Origin: Microbacterium sp. SCN 70-27
GTDB taxonomy: Bacteria; Actinomycetota; Actinomycetes; Actinomycetales; Microbacteriaceae
Assembly: GCA_001724425.1 (NCBI GenBank)
Contig: MEEK01000014.1
Location: 1-60,426 of the forward strand
Direction of reading: 5' to 3'
Length of the DNA stretch: 60,426 bases
Part shown: one piece after another, positions 22,151-32,117 of the stretch
Numbering within the stretch: position 1 is the first letter of the stretch
How the letters are laid out: every line of letters begins with the position of its first letter
Position numbers and translations under genes: made by a program
Notes under the pieces: model-generated
What the model saw: the letters and a program-made list of their open reading frames with translations, nothing else
What the model was told of the DNA's origin: nothing
Databases searched by the model: none

Positions 22151-22756
22151 ATGCCGACCCGCACTGTCGATACCCGCCCCCGCACGCTCGCCGTCTGGCT
22201 GGTGATCGCCGGTGTGATCGGCTGGATCGCCGCCTTCGCCCTGACGCTCGAGAAGTTCCACAAGCTGGGCGATCCCGACGCGGGCCCCGCGTCGTGCGAC
22301 TTCAGCCCGCTCGTGCAGTGCTCGCGGAACCTCGACTCGTGGCAGGGCAGCGTGTTCGGATTCCCGAACCCGATCCTCGGCCTCACGGGATGGATGGCGC
22401 CGGTCGTCGTCGGCATGGCGGTGCTCGCCGGCGCCCGCTTCGCGCGGTGGTTCTGGCTGGCGTTCGCCGCCGGCATCACGTTCGCGTTCGGCTTCGTCCT
22501 GTGGCTGATCGGTCAGAGCATCTTCGAGCTCGGCACCCTCTGCCCCTGGTGCATGGTGACCTGGGCGGTCACGATCCCGACGTTCTACGCCGTCTGGGTA
22601 CAGCTGCTGAAGTCCGGCACGATCACGCGTTCGCCGGGCGTCCGAGCGTTCGGCGCGGCGCTGGCACCGTGGGTGCCTCTCATGGCATTCGTGACCTATG
22701 TGGTCGTCGCCCTCATCGCGCAACTCCGCCTCGACGTCATCGCGTCGCTCTTCTGA
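22151..22756 (+). CDS. Vitamin K epoxide reductase (VKOR) family protein
   Basis: Membrane thiol oxidoreductase that reoxidises a DsbA-like partner and passes electrons to menaquinone. 201 residues with four or five membrane helices. The quinone-side CxxC is Cys131/Cys134 (LCPWC); the loop cysteines are Cys49 and Cys57 (ASCDFSPLVQCSRN). Actinobacterial VKORs drive disulfide formation in exported proteins. No DsbA-like partner is adjacent. Convergent with ndk, 6 bases apart. Confidence 0.95.
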   Translation: MPTRTVDTRPRTLAVWLVIAGVIGWIAAFALTLEKFHKLGDPDAGPASCDFSPLVQCSRNLDSWQGSVFGFPNPILGLTGWMAPVVVGMAVLAGARFARWFWLAFAAGITFAFGFVLWLIGQSIFELGTLCPWCMVTWAVTIPTFYAVWVQLLKSGTITRSPGVRAFGAALAPWVPLMAFVTYVVVALIAQLRLDVIASLF

Positions 22757-22762
22757 GCGCGA

Positions 22763-23179
22763 TCAGGCGAACCAGATCGCGAGTTCGCGCGCGGCGGACT
22801 CCGGGCTGTCGCTGCCGTGCACGAGGTTCTGCTGCACCTTCTGACCCCAGTCGCGGCCGAAGTCGCCGCGGATCGTGCCGGGCGCGGCCGTCGTCGGGTC
22901 GGTCGTCCCTGCAAGCGAGCGGAAGCCCTCGATGACGCGGTTGCCCGCGAGGCGGATCGCGACGACGGGGCCGGACAGCATGAACCCCAGCAGCGGCTCG
23001 TAGAAGGGCTTGCCCTCGTGCTCGGCGTAGTGCTGAGCGAGGAGGTCGCGCTCGGGCTCGACGAGCTTGATGTCGACGAGTGCGTACCCCTTCGCCTCGA
23101 TGCGGGCGAGGATCGCGCCGGTGAGGCCGCGCGCGACGCCGTCGGGCTTCACGAGGACGAGGGTCTCTTCCGTGGGCAT
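22763..23179 (-). CDS. ndk: Nucleoside diphosphate kinase
   Basis: Balances nucleoside triphosphate pools by ping-pong phosphate transfer. 138 residues from ATG 23179 (MPTEETLVLVKPDGV). The phospho-acceptor is His121 in NLVHGSDSPESA. The start lies one base after the DUF4233 stop; upstream in-frame codons belong to that gene's shadow. Together with folC and DUF4233 it forms the ileS-folC-DUF4233-ndk run often seen in Actinobacteria. Confidence 0.98.
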   Translation of the reverse strand: MPTEETLVLVKPDGVARGLTGAILARIEAKGYALVDIKLVEPERDLLAQHYAEHEGKPFYEPLLGFMLSGPVVAIRLAGNRVIEGFRSLAGTTDPTTAAPGTIRGDFGRDWGQKVQQNLVHGSDSPESAARELAIWFA

Positions 23180-23180
23180 G

Positions 23181-23600
23181 TCAGTCTCCGTTCTGGGCGG
23201 CACGTGCCGCGTTGCGGCGGTCGAGTGCGCCGCCCTTGATCGTCGCATATGCGTACATGGCTCCGAAAATGACGGCGACGACGAGGAGGGCGGGAACGAG
23301 GATGCCACCGAGTGCGACGAGCACCTGCCACAGCCAGCCGAGGCCGACGCCCCAGGGGTGGCGCAGCACACCCACCGTCGCGATCATGAGGGCGGCCAGC
23401 ACGGAACCGGCGACCACGCCCCACCAGTCGGGGATCTGCTCCGGCAGGGTGCCGAGGCCATAGATGACGAGCCCGCCGAGGAACACGATGATCGACTCGA
23501 AGCCGAGCACGACGGCGGCAAGCGACTCCGCGGCGCCGCGGGGGCGGCGCCCGCGGCGGGGCGTCGAGGACCCGGTGGCGTCGTCGCTCACGCGCGCCAC
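23181..23600 (-). CDS. DUF4233 membrane protein
   Basis: 139 residues, three or four hydrophobic segments (FESIIVFLGGLVIYGLG, VAGSVLAALMIATVGVL, LVALGGILVPALLVVAVIF) after a basic N terminus. DUF4233 proteins sit between folC and ndk in many Actinobacteria; their function is unknown. Two GTG starts are possible: 23600 with a GGAAGG four bases upstream, and 23591, which would make a GTGA overlap with the folC stop. I give the longer form; the difference is three residues. Confidence 0.85.
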   Translation of the reverse strand: MARVSDDATGSSTPRRGRRPRGAAESLAAVVLGFESIIVFLGGLVIYGLGTLPEQIPDWWGVVAGSVLAALMIATVGVLRHPWGVGLGWLWQVLVALGGILVPALLVVAVIFGAMYAYATIKGGALDRRNAARAAQNGD

Positions 23601-24940
23601 CCGTCCTTCCAGTCCTCTTCAGCTGCGAGCTGCAATGCCTGGCCCGCGAGCACGACGCTGCCGGCGATCACGACAGCGCGGCGGTCGGAGCCCGACGCCC
23701 ACTCCCGGGCGGCGTCGGCCGCGTCGGCGAGGTCGGGGTGCACGGTGACCTGCGCGCCGGCGGCTTCCGCGATGTCCGCGATCGTGTCGGCGTCGGCGGC
23801 GCGCTCGGAATCGGGCGCGGTCGCGAAGATATGCGCCGCGACGGGAGCGAGCGTGTCGATGATCCCTGCGACGTCCTTGTCTCCGAACGCGCCGAGGACG
23901 ATGCCCCACTCGTCGAAGTCGAAGGAGTCGCCGAGCGCCTGCACGAGGGAGCGGGCACCGTGCGGGTTGTGGGCGCTGTCGACGAGCACGGTGGGTGCGA
24001 CGCCGACGAGCTGCAGGCGGCCGGGCGAGGTGACCTCGGCGAGCCCCTCCGCGACGACGTCGGTCGCGAGCGCCTGTTCGCCGCCCCCGATGAGCGACTC
24101 GACGGCGGCGATCGCAAGGGCGGCATTGTGGCCCTGGTGCGCGCCGTACAGCGGCAGGTAGAGATCGTCGTACGTGCCCGCGAGCCCCCGCACGCCGATC
24201 TGCTGCCCGCCGACGGCGAGGTGCTGCGTCGTGAGGCCGAACTGCTGGCCTTCGACCGCAAGGCTGGCGTCCTTCGCCGCCGCGGCGCGCTGCAGCACGG
24301 CCAGCGCCGCGGCATCCTGCTCGGCGGAGACGACGGCGGCACCGTCCTTGATGATGCCCGACTTGACGGTCGCGATCTCCGCGATCGTCTCGCCGAGCTT
24401 GTCGGCGTGGTCGATGTCGATCGGCGCGATGACCGCGACATCGCCGTCCGCGGTGTTCGTCGAGTCCCAGGCCCCGCCCATGCCGACTTCGACGACCGCG
24501 ACGTCCACGGGGGCGTCGGCGAACGCGACGAAGGCGAGCACCGTGAGGAGTTCGAAGAATGTCAGCGGCGCGTCGCCGGATGCCTGGAGCTCTGCATCCA
24601 CGATGCCGACGAAGGGCTCGATCTCGTCCCAGGCATCCGCGATCAGGGCATCCTCGATCGGGGCGCCGTCGATCATGATGCGCTCGGTGAAGCGCTCCAG
24701 GTGCGGGCTCGTGAACAGCCCCGTCCGAAGACCGTGTGCGCGCACGATCGACTCGATCATGCGCGACGTCGATGTCTTGCCGTTCGTGCCGGTGACGTGC
24801 ACGACCCGGTACGTCTTCTGCGGGTCGTCGAGGAGTTCCAGCACGCGGCGCGTCCGCTCGACGCGCGGCTGCACCCACTGCTCCCCCTGCCGTGTCAGCA
24901 GGCTCGCGTACACGGCGTCCGCGCGAGTGCGATCGCTCAC
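23588..24940 (-). CDS. folC: Folylpolyglutamate synthase / dihydrofolate synthase
   Basis: Adds glutamate to folates (and usually to dihydropteroate). 450 residues. P-loop GTNGKTS at 51-57, the Mur-ligase [17 protein letters not shown] block with the metal ligand, and the C-terminal [14 protein letters not shown]. The GTG start at 24940 overlaps the ileS stop (GTGA), so translation is coupled to ileS and thereby under the upstream T-box at the RNA level. Confidence 0.96.
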   Translation of the reverse strand: MSDRTRADAVYASLLTRQGEQWVQPRVERTRRVLELLDDPQKTYRVVHVTGTNGKTSTSRMIESIVRAHGLRTGLFTSPHLERFTERIMIDGAPIEDALIADAWDEIEPFVGIVDAELQASGDAPLTFFELLTVLAFVAFADAPVDVAVVEVGMGGAWDSTNTADGDVAVIAPIDIDHADKLGETIAEIATVKSGIIKDGAAVVSAEQDAAALAVLQRAAAAKDASLAVEGQQFGLTTQHLAVGGQQIGVRGLAGTYDDLYLPLYGAHQGHNAALAIAAVESLIGGGEQALATDVVAEGLAEVTSPGRLQLVGVAPTVLVDSAHNPHGARSLVQALGDSFDFDEWGIVLGAFGDKDVAGIIDTLAPVAAHIFATAPDSERAADADTIADIAEAAGAQVTVHPDLADAADAAREWASGSDRRAVVIAGSVVLAGQALQLAAEEDWKDGWRA

Positions 24941-27900
24941 GGCTGTCCTCCGATCCGGGTCACGGCGACGTGGAAGCCGCCGGTGTTCGCGTACGTTCCG
25001 GCGGGGACGTACCCGACATATTCGGGGTTCTCTCCGAACGCGAGCGGGTACCAGACCTCGCCCGGCGCGTCGGCGGGAAGATGTATGTCGCGCTCGGCGA
25101 CCGCGATGCGGTGCGCGATGGCGAGCGTCTCCTCGGCGACGCGGGCGGTGTCGAAGGCCGACGCGACGGCGTCACCGTCGGCGGCGGCGGCGAACAGGAG
25201 CCCGAGGCGGATGCGATCGCTCACGTCGAAGCCGGCGGCCTTGCGGGTGTCCTGCACGGCGCGGATGACGTCGCGCGCGAGGCCCTCTGCCTCGAGCTCG
25301 GGCGTCGTCAGCGTGTCGAGCAGGACGAAGCCGCCGCCCGACAGCAGGGCGATCGCCGTGCCGTCGGCGACACCGCCTGCTTCGAGGGCGATCTCGTACT
25401 CCCCCGGCTCGAGCGGGATGCCGTCGACGATCACGGTGCCAGCCGACTCCTCCCACAGACCGTTCCGTGCACCGGCGATGACGTGCTGCACCTGCTTGCC
25501 GAGCCGCGGGCCCAGCGCACGAGCGTTGACCGTCAGGCGTCGGCTGATCCCGTACTGCTCTGCGAGCCCCTCGCTCAGCGGCACGAGGTCGACCTGCTTC
25601 ACGTTGAGCTCTTCGCGGATGGTGTGTCCGAAGGCATCCAGCCCCGCGACGTCTGCTGTCGCGACGGTGAGGAGCGGCAGCGGCAGCCGCACGCGCTTGC
25701 CGGCCTTCTTCCGGAGGGCGTTGGCGACCGAGGACACCTCGCGCACGGCATCCATCGCACTGCGGATCTCGGGCGAGGCGGGGTAGACCGCGGCGTCCGG
25801 CCAGTCGGTGAGGTGCACGCTTCGTCCGCCCGTGAGCCCCTGCCAGATCCGTTCGGAGACGAGCGGGATGAGCGGTGCGGCGACGCGCGTCAGCGTCTCG
25901 AGCACCGTATACAGGGTGTCGAACGCCTCCGTGCTCGTCGGGTCGTCGGTCACGCCGACCCAGAAGCGGTCGCGCGAGCGCCGGATGTACCAGTTGGTGA
26001 GCGCCTCGGCGAAGTCACGCAGACGCGCGGCCGCCGTCGTCGAGTCGAGCGCCTCGAGGTCGGATGCCACGTCGCGCACGAGATCTCCCGTGAGCGCGAG
26101 GATGTAGCGGTCCATCACATCGGTCGAATCGGTGCGCCAGCGGGCCTCGTAGCCCTCGCCGGATGCCCCGCCCGCCGCGTTCGCGTACGTCGCGAAGAAG
26201 TACCACGCGTTCCAGAGGGGCAGCAGGAACTCACGCACACCCGCGCGGATGCCCTCCTCGGTCACGACGAGATTCCCGCCCCGCAGCACGGACGACGCCA
26301 TGAGGAACCAGCGCATGGCATCCGAGCCGTCGCGGTCGAAGACCTCGGAGACATCCGGGTAGTTGCGCAGCGACTTCGACATCTTCTGGCCGTCGCTGCC
26401 GAGCACGATGCCGTGGCACGCGACGCCGGAGAACGCGGGCCGACCGAACAGCGCGACCGACAGCACGTGCATGACGTAGAACCAGCCGCGCGTCTGCCCG
26501 ATGTACTCGACGATGAAGTCGGCGGGCGCGTGCGTGTCGAACCACTCCTGGTTCTCGAACGGGTAGTGCACCTGGGCGTAGGGCATGGAGCCCGAGTCGA
26601 ACCAGACGTCGAACACGTCCTCGATGCGGCGCATCGTCGAACGTCCGGTCGGGTCGTCGGGGTTCGGGCGGGTGAGGTCGTCGATGTACGGGCGGTGGAG
26701 GTCCACCTCGCCCGCCTCGTTGACGGGGAGCCGGCCGAAGTCGCGCTCGAGGTCGGCGAGCGAGCCGTACACGTCGACGCGCGGGTACTCCGGGTCGTCG
26801 CTCTTCCACACCGGGATCGGCGACCCCCAGAAGCGGTTGCGGCTCACCGACCAGTCGCGCGCTCCCTCGAGCCACTTGCCGAACTGACCGTGCTTGACGT
26901 TCTCGGGCGCCCACGTGATCTGCTCGTTCGCCGCGAGCAGATCGTCCTTGATGTCGGTGACCCGCACGAACCAGCTCGAGACGGCCTTGTAGATGAGGGG
27001 GTTCCGGCAGCGCCAGCAGTGCGGGTAGGAGTGCTCGTAGGATGCCTCGCGCAGGAGCCGTCCCTCCGTCTTCAGCAGACGGATGAGGGGGCGGTTGGCA
27101 TCCATCCACAGCTCGCCCGCGACGTCGGACACGGGCGCGAGGAACCGCCCGCCGTCGTCGAGGCTCAGGATCGTGGGGATGCCCGCGGCATCGGCGAGGC
27201 GCTTGTCGTCCTCACCGTAGGCGGGGGCCTGGTGCACGATGCCCGTGCCGTCGCTCGTCGTGACGTAGTCGTCGACGAGGATCCGCCAGGCATCCTCGGT
27301 GCCCCACGTCTCGGCATCCGCGTAGTAGTCGAACAGGCGGTCGTAGTGCACGTCGGCGAGGTCGGCGCCCCGCACGGTCTGCTCGACGGCCTCGGCCGCC
27401 TCGGCCGGGTTCTCGTACCCGAGGTCCTTCGCGTAGCCCGCGAGCAGGTCGGATGCCAGGAGGTAGCGGTGCGCCGTGGCCGCCTCCGTGTCGCCGACGA
27501 CGTCCGCCGCGCCCTTCGGGCCGCCCGGCAGCACGACGTACTCGATGTCGGGACCGACTGCGAGGGCCAGGTTCGTCGGCAGCGTCCACGGGGTCGTCGT
27601 CCACGCGAGAGCGCGGACCCCGGTGAGACCGAGCGACTCCGCCTTCTGGCCCACGAGCGGGAACGTGACGGTCACCGACGGGTCCTGACGCATCTTGTAG
27701 ACGTCGTCGTCCATGCGCAGCTCGTGGTTCGACAGGGGGGTCTGGTCGCGCCAGCAGTACGGCAGCACGCGGTAGCCCTCGTAGGCGAGACCCTTGTCCC
27801 AGAGGCTCTTGAACGCCCACAGCACCGACTCCATGAAGCCGGTGTCGAGGGTCTTGTAGCCGCGCTCGAAGTCCACCCAGCGGGCCTGGCGAGTGACGTA

Positions 27901-28344
27901 GTCCTCCCACTGCTGGGTGTACTCGAGCACCGACTCCTTGGCCTTCGCGTTGAAGGACGCGATGCCCATGTCCTCGATCTCGCTCTTCTCGGTGATGCCG
28001 AGCTGCTTCATCGCCTCGAGCTCGGCGGGGAGGCCGTGCGTGTCCCACCCGAAGACCCGGTCGACCTTCTTGCCGCGCATGGTCTGGAACCGCGGGAAGA
28101 GGTCCTTCGCGTATCCGGTCAACAGGTGCCCGTAGTGCGGCAGTCCGTTCGCGAACGGCGGGCCGTCGTAGAAGACCCACTCCTCGGCGCCTTCGCGCTG
28201 CGCGATCGAAGCCCGGAAGGTGTCGTCAGCAGCCCAGTAGGCGAGCACGTCGCGCTCGATCTCGGGGAAGCGCGGGCTCGGCACGACCGTGTCGGCGGCG
28301 GGGCCGAAAGCCGAGGCCGACGTCGAGGGGCGAGGGTAGGTCAT
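24937..28344 (-). CDS. ileS: Isoleucyl-tRNA synthetase
   Basis: Class Ia synthetase that charges tRNA-Ile and edits valine. 1135 residues, the long eukaryote-like/actinobacterial type. HIGH motif HYGH at 70-73 in [17 protein letters not shown] at 654-658. The start is the ATG at 28344 (MTYPRPSTS), which has TGGAG five bases upstream; an in-frame GTG two codons earlier is less likely. Regulated by the ileS T-box leader just upstream. folC, DUF4233 and ndk follow with overlaps or tiny gaps. Confidence 0.98.
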   Translation of the reverse strand: MTYPRPSTSASAFGPAADTVVPSPRFPEIERDVLAYWAADDTFRASIAQREGAEEWVFYDGPPFANGLPHYGHLLTGYAKDLFPRFQTMRGKKVDRVFGWDTHGLPAELEAMKQLGITEKSEIEDMGIASFNAKAKESVLEYTQQWEDYVTRQARWVDFERGYKTLDTGFMESVLWAFKSLWDKGLAYEGYRVLPYCWRDQTPLSNHELRMDDDVYKMRQDPSVTVTFPLVGQKAESLGLTGVRALAWTTTPWTLPTNLALAVGPDIEYVVLPGGPKGAADVVGDTEAATAHRYLLASDLLAGYAKDLGYENPAEAAEAVEQTVRGADLADVHYDRLFDYYADAETWGTEDAWRILVDDYVTTSDGTGIVHQAPAYGEDDKRLADAAGIPTILSLDDGGRFLAPVSDVAGELWMDANRPLIRLLKTEGRLLREASYEHSYPHCWRCRNPLIYKAVSSWFVRVTDIKDDLLAANEQITWAPENVKHGQFGKWLEGARDWSVSRNRFWGSPIPVWKSDDPEYPRVDVYGSLADLERDFGRLPVNEAGEVDLHRPYIDDLTRPNPDDPTGRSTMRRIEDVFDVWFDSGSMPYAQVHYPFENQEWFDTHAPADFIVEYIGQTRGWFYVMHVLSVALFGRPAFSGVACHGIVLGSDGQKMSKSLRNYPDVSEVFDRDGSDAMRWFLMASSVLRGGNLVVTEEGIRAGVREFLLPLWNAWYFFATYANAAGGASGEGYEARWRTDSTDVMDRYILALTGDLVRDVASDLEALDSTTAAARLRDFAEALTNWYIRRSRDRFWVGVTDDPTSTEAFDTLYTVLETLTRVAAPLIPLVSERIWQGLTGGRSVHLTDWPDAAVYPASPEIRSAMDAVREVSSVANALRKKAGKRVRLPLPLLTVATADVAGLDAFGHTIREELNVKQVDLVPLSEGLAEQYGISRRLTVNARALGPRLGKQVQHVIAGARNGLWEESAGTVIVDGIPLEPGEYEIALEAGGVADGTAIALLSGGGFVLLDTLTTPELEAEGLARDVIRAVQDTRKAAGFDVSDRIRLGLLFAAAADGDAVASAFDTARVAEETLAIAHRIAVAERDIHLPADAPGEVWYPLAFGENPEYVGYVPAGTYANTGGFHVAVTRIGGQP

Positions 28345-28384
28345 TGTCACTCCAGCAGGTGCGTTGCGTCTTGCGATGCTTCCT

Positions 28385-28545
28385 GCGAGGACGATCTGCG
28401 CTTGCGCACTGACCGCGGTACCACCCCGCTTGCCCGTCGCCGGGCCTCTCGTGCTGCGGCTGTGACGGGCCTGCCCCGCGCGGGTCTAGTTGTCCTGGCG
28501 AACCGGGACGTTCTTCCGCGAGCTCCCCGGTGATGGCCGGATCGA
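28385..28545 (-). promoter_or_regulatory. Ile-responsive T-box riboswitch upstream of ileS
   Basis: On the minus strand the conserved T-box AAGCGGGGTGGTACCGCGG lies at 28413-28431, 69 bases before the ileS ATG. Upstream is CCGGCCATCACCGGGG, a very short Stem I with the Ile specifier ATC at 28534-28532, followed by GGAAGAACG. This matches the ultrashort-Stem-I translational T-boxes known for actinobacterial ileS: uncharged tRNA-Ile would stabilise the antisequestrator and free the ribosome-binding site. No U-tract terminator follows the T-box, which fits translational control. Boundaries are approximate. Confidence 0.93.
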
Positions 28546-28572
28546 TGCTGGTGCGCCCATCATACCGTGGCC

Positions 28573-28812
28573 CGTTTCGACTCCCCGCTCCGCGCCTCGC
28601 TCAACGACCGGAGGTGCCACCCGACCGTTGACCGAGCGCAGCGAGGCCCCCCCCGGTCGTTGACCGAGCGCAGCGAGTGGAAACGTCTGCGGCGCGGCAC
28701 GTTTCGACTCGCCGCGGAGCGGCTCGCTCAACGACCGGCGCGGCTGCACCCCCGGTCGTTGACCGAGCGGAGTCCGTGCCCCGGTCGTTGACCGAGCGCA
28801 GCGAGTGGAAAC
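28573..28812. repeat. REP-like repeat cluster between ileS leader and cofE
   Basis: One full 82-bp unit at 28655-28736 (GGTCGTTGACCGAGCG... to ...GCTCGCTCAACGACC) plus partial units: a right half at 28573-28609, and left halves starting near 28623, 28753 and 28782 (the last running to GTGGAAACG). It ends 18 bases before the cofE stop. Same family as at 9-362 and 47503-48034. It forms the left border of the F420/pyrimidine island. No gene is seen in it. Confidence 0.85.
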
Positions 28813-28829
28813 GTCGCGCGCGGCGGGGG

Positions 28830-29621
28830 TCACCGTTGGGGCGAGGCGGCCTCTGCGAGGCCCTGAGCGCGGCCCTCCTCGAACGCCTCTCGAGCGCCTC
28901 GCGAGAACAGGTCTCGCTCGACCGGCCGCGGGATCGAGCGTGCGCCGGGCAGGTCCAGACCACCGACCAGATCATCGCGCCCGCGGATGACCGCGACCGG
29001 GCACCCACTGGCCTTCCGCTTGGCGAGATCGGCCGCGGATGCCAGTTCGTCGGCGACACACGGGCGTGTCACCGCGAGGGGCCGGCCACCGGCATCCACC
29101 TGTCCGCGCAGCTCCTCGAACACGTGGACGCCCGCCGCGCCGATCGCCGCATCTGTCTGCCCGTCCCGCCATGCACGGCCGAGCGTGTCCGAGACGATGA
29201 CGCCGATCCGCGCGCCGGTGCAAGAGCGCAGCCCTGCGGCGAGCGCCCGAGCGGAGGCATCCGGGTCCTCCGGAAGCAGCAGGATGATGCCGTCGGGCGT
29301 GTTGCTCGCGTCGATCCCCGCGGCTGCCGCGACGATCCCGAGCCTGCTCTCCACGATCCGGACCGCCCCCGTCGCGTCCTCCGCGACAACGCGGACGGTC
29401 TCGCGCGCGAGCGCCTGCTCCCGCTCCGATGCCGGCAACTGTCGCCCCTCGGCCTTCGACACGATCTTCGAGGTGACCACGAGGATGTCGCCGTCACGCA
29501 GCGTCCCGTCCGCGGCGGCGGCCACGAGGGCGACGAGGTCGTCTCCCGCAGATATCTCCGGGATGCCGGTCAGGGGCCAGATCCGCAGCTCGGCTGCGGG
29601 GGTGGACGGGGTGGGGGTCAC
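28830..29621 (-). CDS. cofE: Coenzyme F420:L-glutamate ligase
   Basis: Adds gamma-linked glutamates to F420-0. 263 residues, GTG start. The sequence matches the ligase domain of FbiB: WPLTGIPEISAGDDL, ILVVTSKIVSKAEGR, GARIGVIVSDTLGRAWRDGQTDAAIGA-type core, and a late VIRGRDDLVGG-like nucleotide/metal segment. It lacks the C-terminal FMN nitroreductase-like domain of mycobacterial FbiB, so it is the stand-alone CofE form; the dehydro-F420 reductase must be elsewhere. Divergent from cofD across 44 bases instead of the usual fbiA-fbiB order. Confidence 0.94.
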   Translation of the reverse strand: MTPTPSTPAAELRIWPLTGIPEISAGDDLVALVAAAADGTLRDGDILVVTSKIVSKAEGRQLPASEREQALARETVRVVAEDATGAVRIVESRLGIVAAAAGIDASNTPDGIILLLPEDPDASARALAAGLRSCTGARIGVIVSDTLGRAWRDGQTDAAIGAAGVHVFEELRGQVDAGGRPLAVTRPCVADELASAADLAKRKASGCPVAVIRGRDDLVGGLDLPGARSIPRPVERDLFSRGAREAFEEGRAQGLAEAASPQR

Positions 29622-29665
29622 GAGCCCACGATAGGCGGATGCCGGCGCCGTCGTACGCTGGGGCC

Positions 29666-30637
29666 ATGAACCGCTCCCCCCGTGTCGTCCTTCTCGCCGG
29701 CGGTGTCGGCGGGTCGACGTTCGCCGCCGGCCTGCGCGACGAAGTGCGCGAGCGTGGCGGTGAACTCACCGTCGTCTGCAACACCGGCGACGATCTGTGG
29801 CTCGCCGGAGTGCGTCTGCAGCCCGACGTGGATTCGATGCTCTACGCGCTCGCCGACGTCAAGGACACCACGAAAGGCTGGGGCCGACGCGGCGACTCGA
29901 CGCGCGTCGCCGGCGAACTGCACGCGTGGGGCGTCGGCTGGGACTGGTTCGAACTCGGCGATCTCGACCTCGGTGCGCATCTCGCCCGCACGTCGTGGCT
30001 CCGCGAGGGCGCGAGCGTCAGCGAAGCGCTCCGTCGCCTTCAGAGCCGATGGGACATCGGCGCGACGCTCCTGCCCATGACGGATGCCGAAGTCGACACC
30101 CGGGTCGTGACCGCCGAACGGACGATGCACTTCCAGGAGTGGTGGACCCGCTTTCGCGCCTCGATCCTGCCGGAACGGTTCGACAACCCCGGAATCGAGA
30201 CAGCCGTTCCCGCCCCGGGCGTCCTCGATGCTCTCGCGCAGGCGGATGCCATCGTCGTGGCACCGTCGAACCCCGTCGTCTCGATCGATCCGATCCTCGC
30301 TGTCCCCGGAGTCCGGGGGGCCCTGCGCGCCTCGAGCGCACGGGTCGTGGGCGTCTCACCGATCATCGGCGGCGCGCCGGTGCGCGGGATGGCCGATGTC
30401 TGCCTGCGGGTCGTGGGCGTCACCTGCAGCGCGGCCGGAGTGGCGGCGCACTACGGCGCGCGCGAGTCGGGCGGGATCCTCGACGGCTGGATGATCGCCG
30501 AAGAGGATGCCGCCGATCGCGCGGGGATCGAAGCGCTGGGCGTCACCACGACGGTCGCGCCGCTGTGGATGACCGACGCGGCGCACACGCGCGCAATGGC
30601 GGTGCGCGCGCTGGCCGCCGCGGGACTGCCCGGCTGA
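29666..30637 (+). CDS. cofD: 2-phospho-L-lactate (or PEP) transferase CofD/FbiA
   Basis: Transfers the phospholactyl/phosphoenolpyruvyl moiety from the GDP-activated donor to FO, giving (dehydro-)F420-0. 323 residues from ATG 29666 (MNRSPRVVLLAGGVGGSTFA). Family motifs: GGVGG near the N terminus, VVCNTGDDLWLAGVRLQPDVDS, LGDLDLGAH, and VVAPSNPVVSIDPILAVPG. Shares a short divergent promoter region with cofE and converges with the MocR regulator 6 bases away. Its donor-making partner cofC lies 16 kb further on in the same island. Confidence 0.95.
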   Translation: MNRSPRVVLLAGGVGGSTFAAGLRDEVRERGGELTVVCNTGDDLWLAGVRLQPDVDSMLYALADVKDTTKGWGRRGDSTRVAGELHAWGVGWDWFELGDLDLGAHLARTSWLREGASVSEALRRLQSRWDIGATLLPMTDAEVDTRVVTAERTMHFQEWWTRFRASILPERFDNPGIETAVPAPGVLDALAQADAIVVAPSNPVVSIDPILAVPGVRGALRASSARVVGVSPIIGGAPVRGMADVCLRVVGVTCSAAGVAAHYGARESGGILDGWMIAEEDAADRAGIEALGVTTTVAPLWMTDAAHTRAMAVRALAAAGLPG

Positions 30638-30643
30638 GTGCGT

Positions 30644-31990
30644 TCAGCCTCCCGGCGTCGTCGCGCTGGCGGCATCCGCGAGCGCCTCGGCCACCAGCCG
30701 GACATTGGAGACGACCATTCCTGCCGTCACCCGCACGTGCGGCGTCGTCTCGGCACCGGGAGCGATGAACGGGGCGCCGGGAGCGACGGCGATCCCTGAC
30801 GCCGCCAGTCGGACGAGCGCAGCCCGCTGGTCCTGAACCGGCAGCCACAGATTGAAGCCGTCGGGGTGCCCGACATCGACACCGGCCCGGCGCAGTGCAG
30901 CGGCGAGCCGGTCGGTGCGGTCCCGGTAGATCAACCGCGCGGCCTGGACGCGCGCGATGGCAGTCGGGTCGGTGAGCAGCACGTAGAGGATCTTCTGCAG
31001 AAGACGCGACGTCCACGCCGGACCGAGCGTGCGGCGAGCCTGGATGCGCTGAACGAGCTCGGCGGGCCCGCCGAGCGCCGCGATGCGCAGATCGGGTCCG
31101 TGCGACTTCGCGAAGCTGCGCACGTGCACGACGCTCCCCGGGAGCCATCGTCCGAGTGTGACTGCCGGCGCACTGCAGATGAGGGCCGAGTGATCGTCTT
31201 CGATGACCGTGACCGGACGACGACCGGCGGAGCGCCCGATCAGATCCGCCAGAACGCGCGCGCGGTCGGGAGTCATCGAGACCCCGGTCGGATTCTGTGC
31301 GCGCGGCTGCAGCAGGAGGGCCGAGGGACCGCGGGATAGGGCACGGGCGAGCGACTCCGGGGTGATGCCGTCGGCATCCAGCTCAACCGGGACAGGCACG
31401 GCATGCACGGCCTCGACGAGGTCGAAAAGGTACGGGAAGCCGGGCGATTCCACGACGACCCGATCGCCGAAGCGCACGACCTGCTCGAGCGTTCGCGAGA
31501 TGCCATCCATCGCCCCATCGACGATCGCGAGCGCCGCGACATCCGGCTGAGGCCAGCTGCGGCGAAGCAGTTCTTCCAGTTCGGGGAGCGTCGGTACCTC
31601 CGAATAGCGCCCCGTGTCGGCTCGAGCCGCCAGATGCGGCAGCGCCGCGTCGAGCGCCGGCAGCATCGCCGCGTCGGGAGTGCCGCCCGACAGATCGAGC
31701 CGGATGTTCCCGGTGTCGCCGTTCAGGCCTTGTACCCGCGGACTCAGCCACTCCGCGGGCCGCGAACGCACGAAGGAGCCGGCGCGACCGCGCGAGACGA
31801 TCACGCCGGAAGCAGACAGTGCACTCCAGGCCGTCGACACGGTCCCGATCGACACCCCGAGGCGGGCCGCCACCTCGCGCACCGTGGGAAGTCGTTCCCC
31901 CGGGGCGAGATCACCCGCCTCGACGTGTCGAGAGATCTCCGCCGCGATGCCGAACGGGGTGCGATCCTCGATCGCTTCGAGACGGATCAC
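30644..31990 (-). CDS. MocR-type regulator (GntR winged helix fused to aminotransferase fold)
   Basis: Transcription factor that senses PLP or an amino compound. 448 residues, GTG start. Winged helix at about 8-75 (GERLPTVREVAARLGVSIGTVSTAWSAL); the rest is a fold-type I aminotransferase domain with the PLP lysine at 295 in RSFAKSHGPDLR and VIEDDHSAL for the pyridine aspartate. It diverges from the catabolic operon across 127 bases that hold a perfect palindrome, so it is the obvious regulator of that operon. The ligand may be beta-alanine or another omega-amino acid made by the pathway; this is inference. Confidence 0.9.
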   Translation of the reverse strand: MIRLEAIEDRTPFGIAAEISRHVEAGDLAPGERLPTVREVAARLGVSIGTVSTAWSALSASGVIVSRGRAGSFVRSRPAEWLSPRVQGLNGDTGNIRLDLSGGTPDAAMLPALDAALPHLAARADTGRYSEVPTLPELEELLRRSWPQPDVAALAIVDGAMDGISRTLEQVVRFGDRVVVESPGFPYLFDLVEAVHAVPVPVELDADGITPESLARALSRGPSALLLQPRAQNPTGVSMTPDRARVLADLIGRSAGRRPVTVIEDDHSALICSAPAVTLGRWLPGSVVHVRSFAKSHGPDLRIAALGGPAELVQRIQARRTLGPAWTSRLLQKILYVLLTDPTAIARVQAARLIYRDRTDRLAAALRRAGVDVGHPDGFNLWLPVQDQRAALVRLAASGIAVAPGAPFIAPGAETTPHVRVTAGMVVSNVRLVAEALADAASATTPGG

Positions 31991-32062
31991 GGATGCCTCT
32001 CATCTCTCGTGACCCTCCACCGAAGTGTTACGGCGGCGTCACAGTCAGAAACGGTCGCGAAA

Positions 32063-32077
32063 TGTTCAAGTTGAACA
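32063..32077. promoter_or_regulatory. Palindromic operator candidate between MocR and the catabolic operon
   Basis: TGTTCAA-G-TTGAACA, perfect 7-bp arms around one base. It is AT-rich in a 70% GC context, 41 bases before the beta-ureidopropionase ATG and 73 bases from the MocR start. Position and symmetry suggest binding of the adjacent MocR protein or another dimeric regulator. Confidence 0.6.
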
Positions 32078-32117
32078 GTATCAGAAGCAGCGGTGAAGCC
32101 TTCGAAAGGACAGACAG

